NCBI GenBank assembly: GCA_011390785.1
Contig: JAABRR010000014.1
Span: forward strand, 57,015-121,014
Reading direction: 5' to 3'
Source: Sphingobacteriia bacterium
Lineage (GTDB): Bacteria > Bacteroidota > Bacteroidia > Bacteroidales > UBA7960
Length of the DNA: 64,000 nucleotides
Part shown: positions 63,887 to 64,000 of the stretch, piece after piece
Numbering within the stretch: the stretch's first letter is position 1
How the letters are laid out: the number at the start of each line of letters is the position of its first letter
Program-made: the position numbers and the translations under genes
Notes under the pieces: generated by a model
The model's input: only the letters and a program-made list of their open reading frames with translations
Database searches by the model: none
Told to the model about the DNA's origin: nothing

Positions 63887-64000
63887 TTACCGGCAATGAA
63901 ATTCATCGTTTTCCCACGATGACGGGTTATTCCTGATATAATCATCGATTTTCTGGTAAGATGCATCATCGTGGATGATGTGATCATTAAAACGTTCCTG
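63887..64000 (-). CDS. C-terminus of a REP-associated tyrosine transposase (RAYT), partial
   Basis: Thirty-seven codons and a stop are visible: QERFNDHIIHDDASYQKI then DDYIRNNPSSWENDEFHCR. The patterns FNDHIIHD and DYIRNNPSSWENDEF are the typical end of the IS200-like Y1 transposases that are tied to REP sequences. The catalytic HUH and Tyr residues lie beyond the window. The REPIN-like palindromes directly downstream fit this assignment. Confidence 0.85.
   Translation of the reverse strand, partial: QERFNDHIIHDDASYQKIDDYIRNNPSSWENDEFHCR

Noticed and set aside
1..64000. CRISPR arrays or cas genes
   Set aside because: No regularly spaced direct repeats with unique spacers and no Cas-like protein were found; the repeats present are palindromes or single direct duplications.

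Overview
The window looks like chromosome from a marine- or gut-type Bacteroidota, most likely order Bacteroidales/Marinilabiliales. The signs are a SusC/SusD pair, several proteins ending in type IX secretion (T9SS) sorting domains, a hybrid two-component system (HTCS), ExbB plus paired ExbD genes, Bacteroidota-type promoters (-33 TTTG / -7 TAnnTTTG), AT-rich intergenic DNA and frequent lipoproteins. No species can be named from the sequence alone. Layout: 1-5 kb holds the start of a lipoprotein gene and a SusC/SusD uptake pair. 5.5-8 kb holds a secreted glutaminyl cyclase and a PIN-PhoH ATPase. 8.3-10.7 kb holds tRNA-Ser(GGA) and an ExbB / small membrane protein / ExbD / ExbD energy-transduction operon. 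11-12.8 kb is a secreted MORN-repeat protein. 12.8-18.6 kb is a two-gene ion-transport operon: a 1701-residue SLC12-like permease with a C-terminal P-loop ATPase, overlapping by 4 bp a small MscS-type channel. 18.8-24.3 kb holds a LytTR response regulator and a 1456-residue HTCS. 24.3-38.4 kb contains what I think is a small regulon. Near-identical operator-promoter modules lie upstream of the HTCS gene, of a four-gene lipoprotein/transporter operon (27.35-32.0 kb), and of a secreted peroxiredoxin followed by two TonB-receptor-like outer membrane proteins (32.7-38.4 kb). Each module is a 10-bp inverted repeat with an 11-bp spacer, joined at fixed distance to a -33/-7 promoter. The same stretch has a chimeric SnoaL/beta-lactamase gene lying between two ~90-bp direct repeats. 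38.4-60 kb is mostly housekeeping and secreted functions: AddA/RecB-like helicase-nuclease, T9SS cargo proteins, a PfkB kinase, an outer membrane barrel, P5C dehydrogenase, a TetR regulator, the ATP-dependent DNA ligase with its MBL exonuclease partner, a decayed sbcD-sbcC relic, dihydroxy-acid dehydratase and a GH16/CBM6 beta-glucanase. 60-64 kb is an unstable accessory region: two divergent-family DUF4143 ATPases, two remnants of a HIT-family gene, a 21-bp inverted repeat pair, a very long hairpin, two REPIN-like double palindromes and the 3' end of a REP-associated tyrosine transposase (RAYT) running off the window. The best candidates for undescribed biology are the permease-ATPase + MscS operon and the three-site operator with its regulon. 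The RAYT/REPIN and HIT-remnant island shows ongoing genome remodelling.
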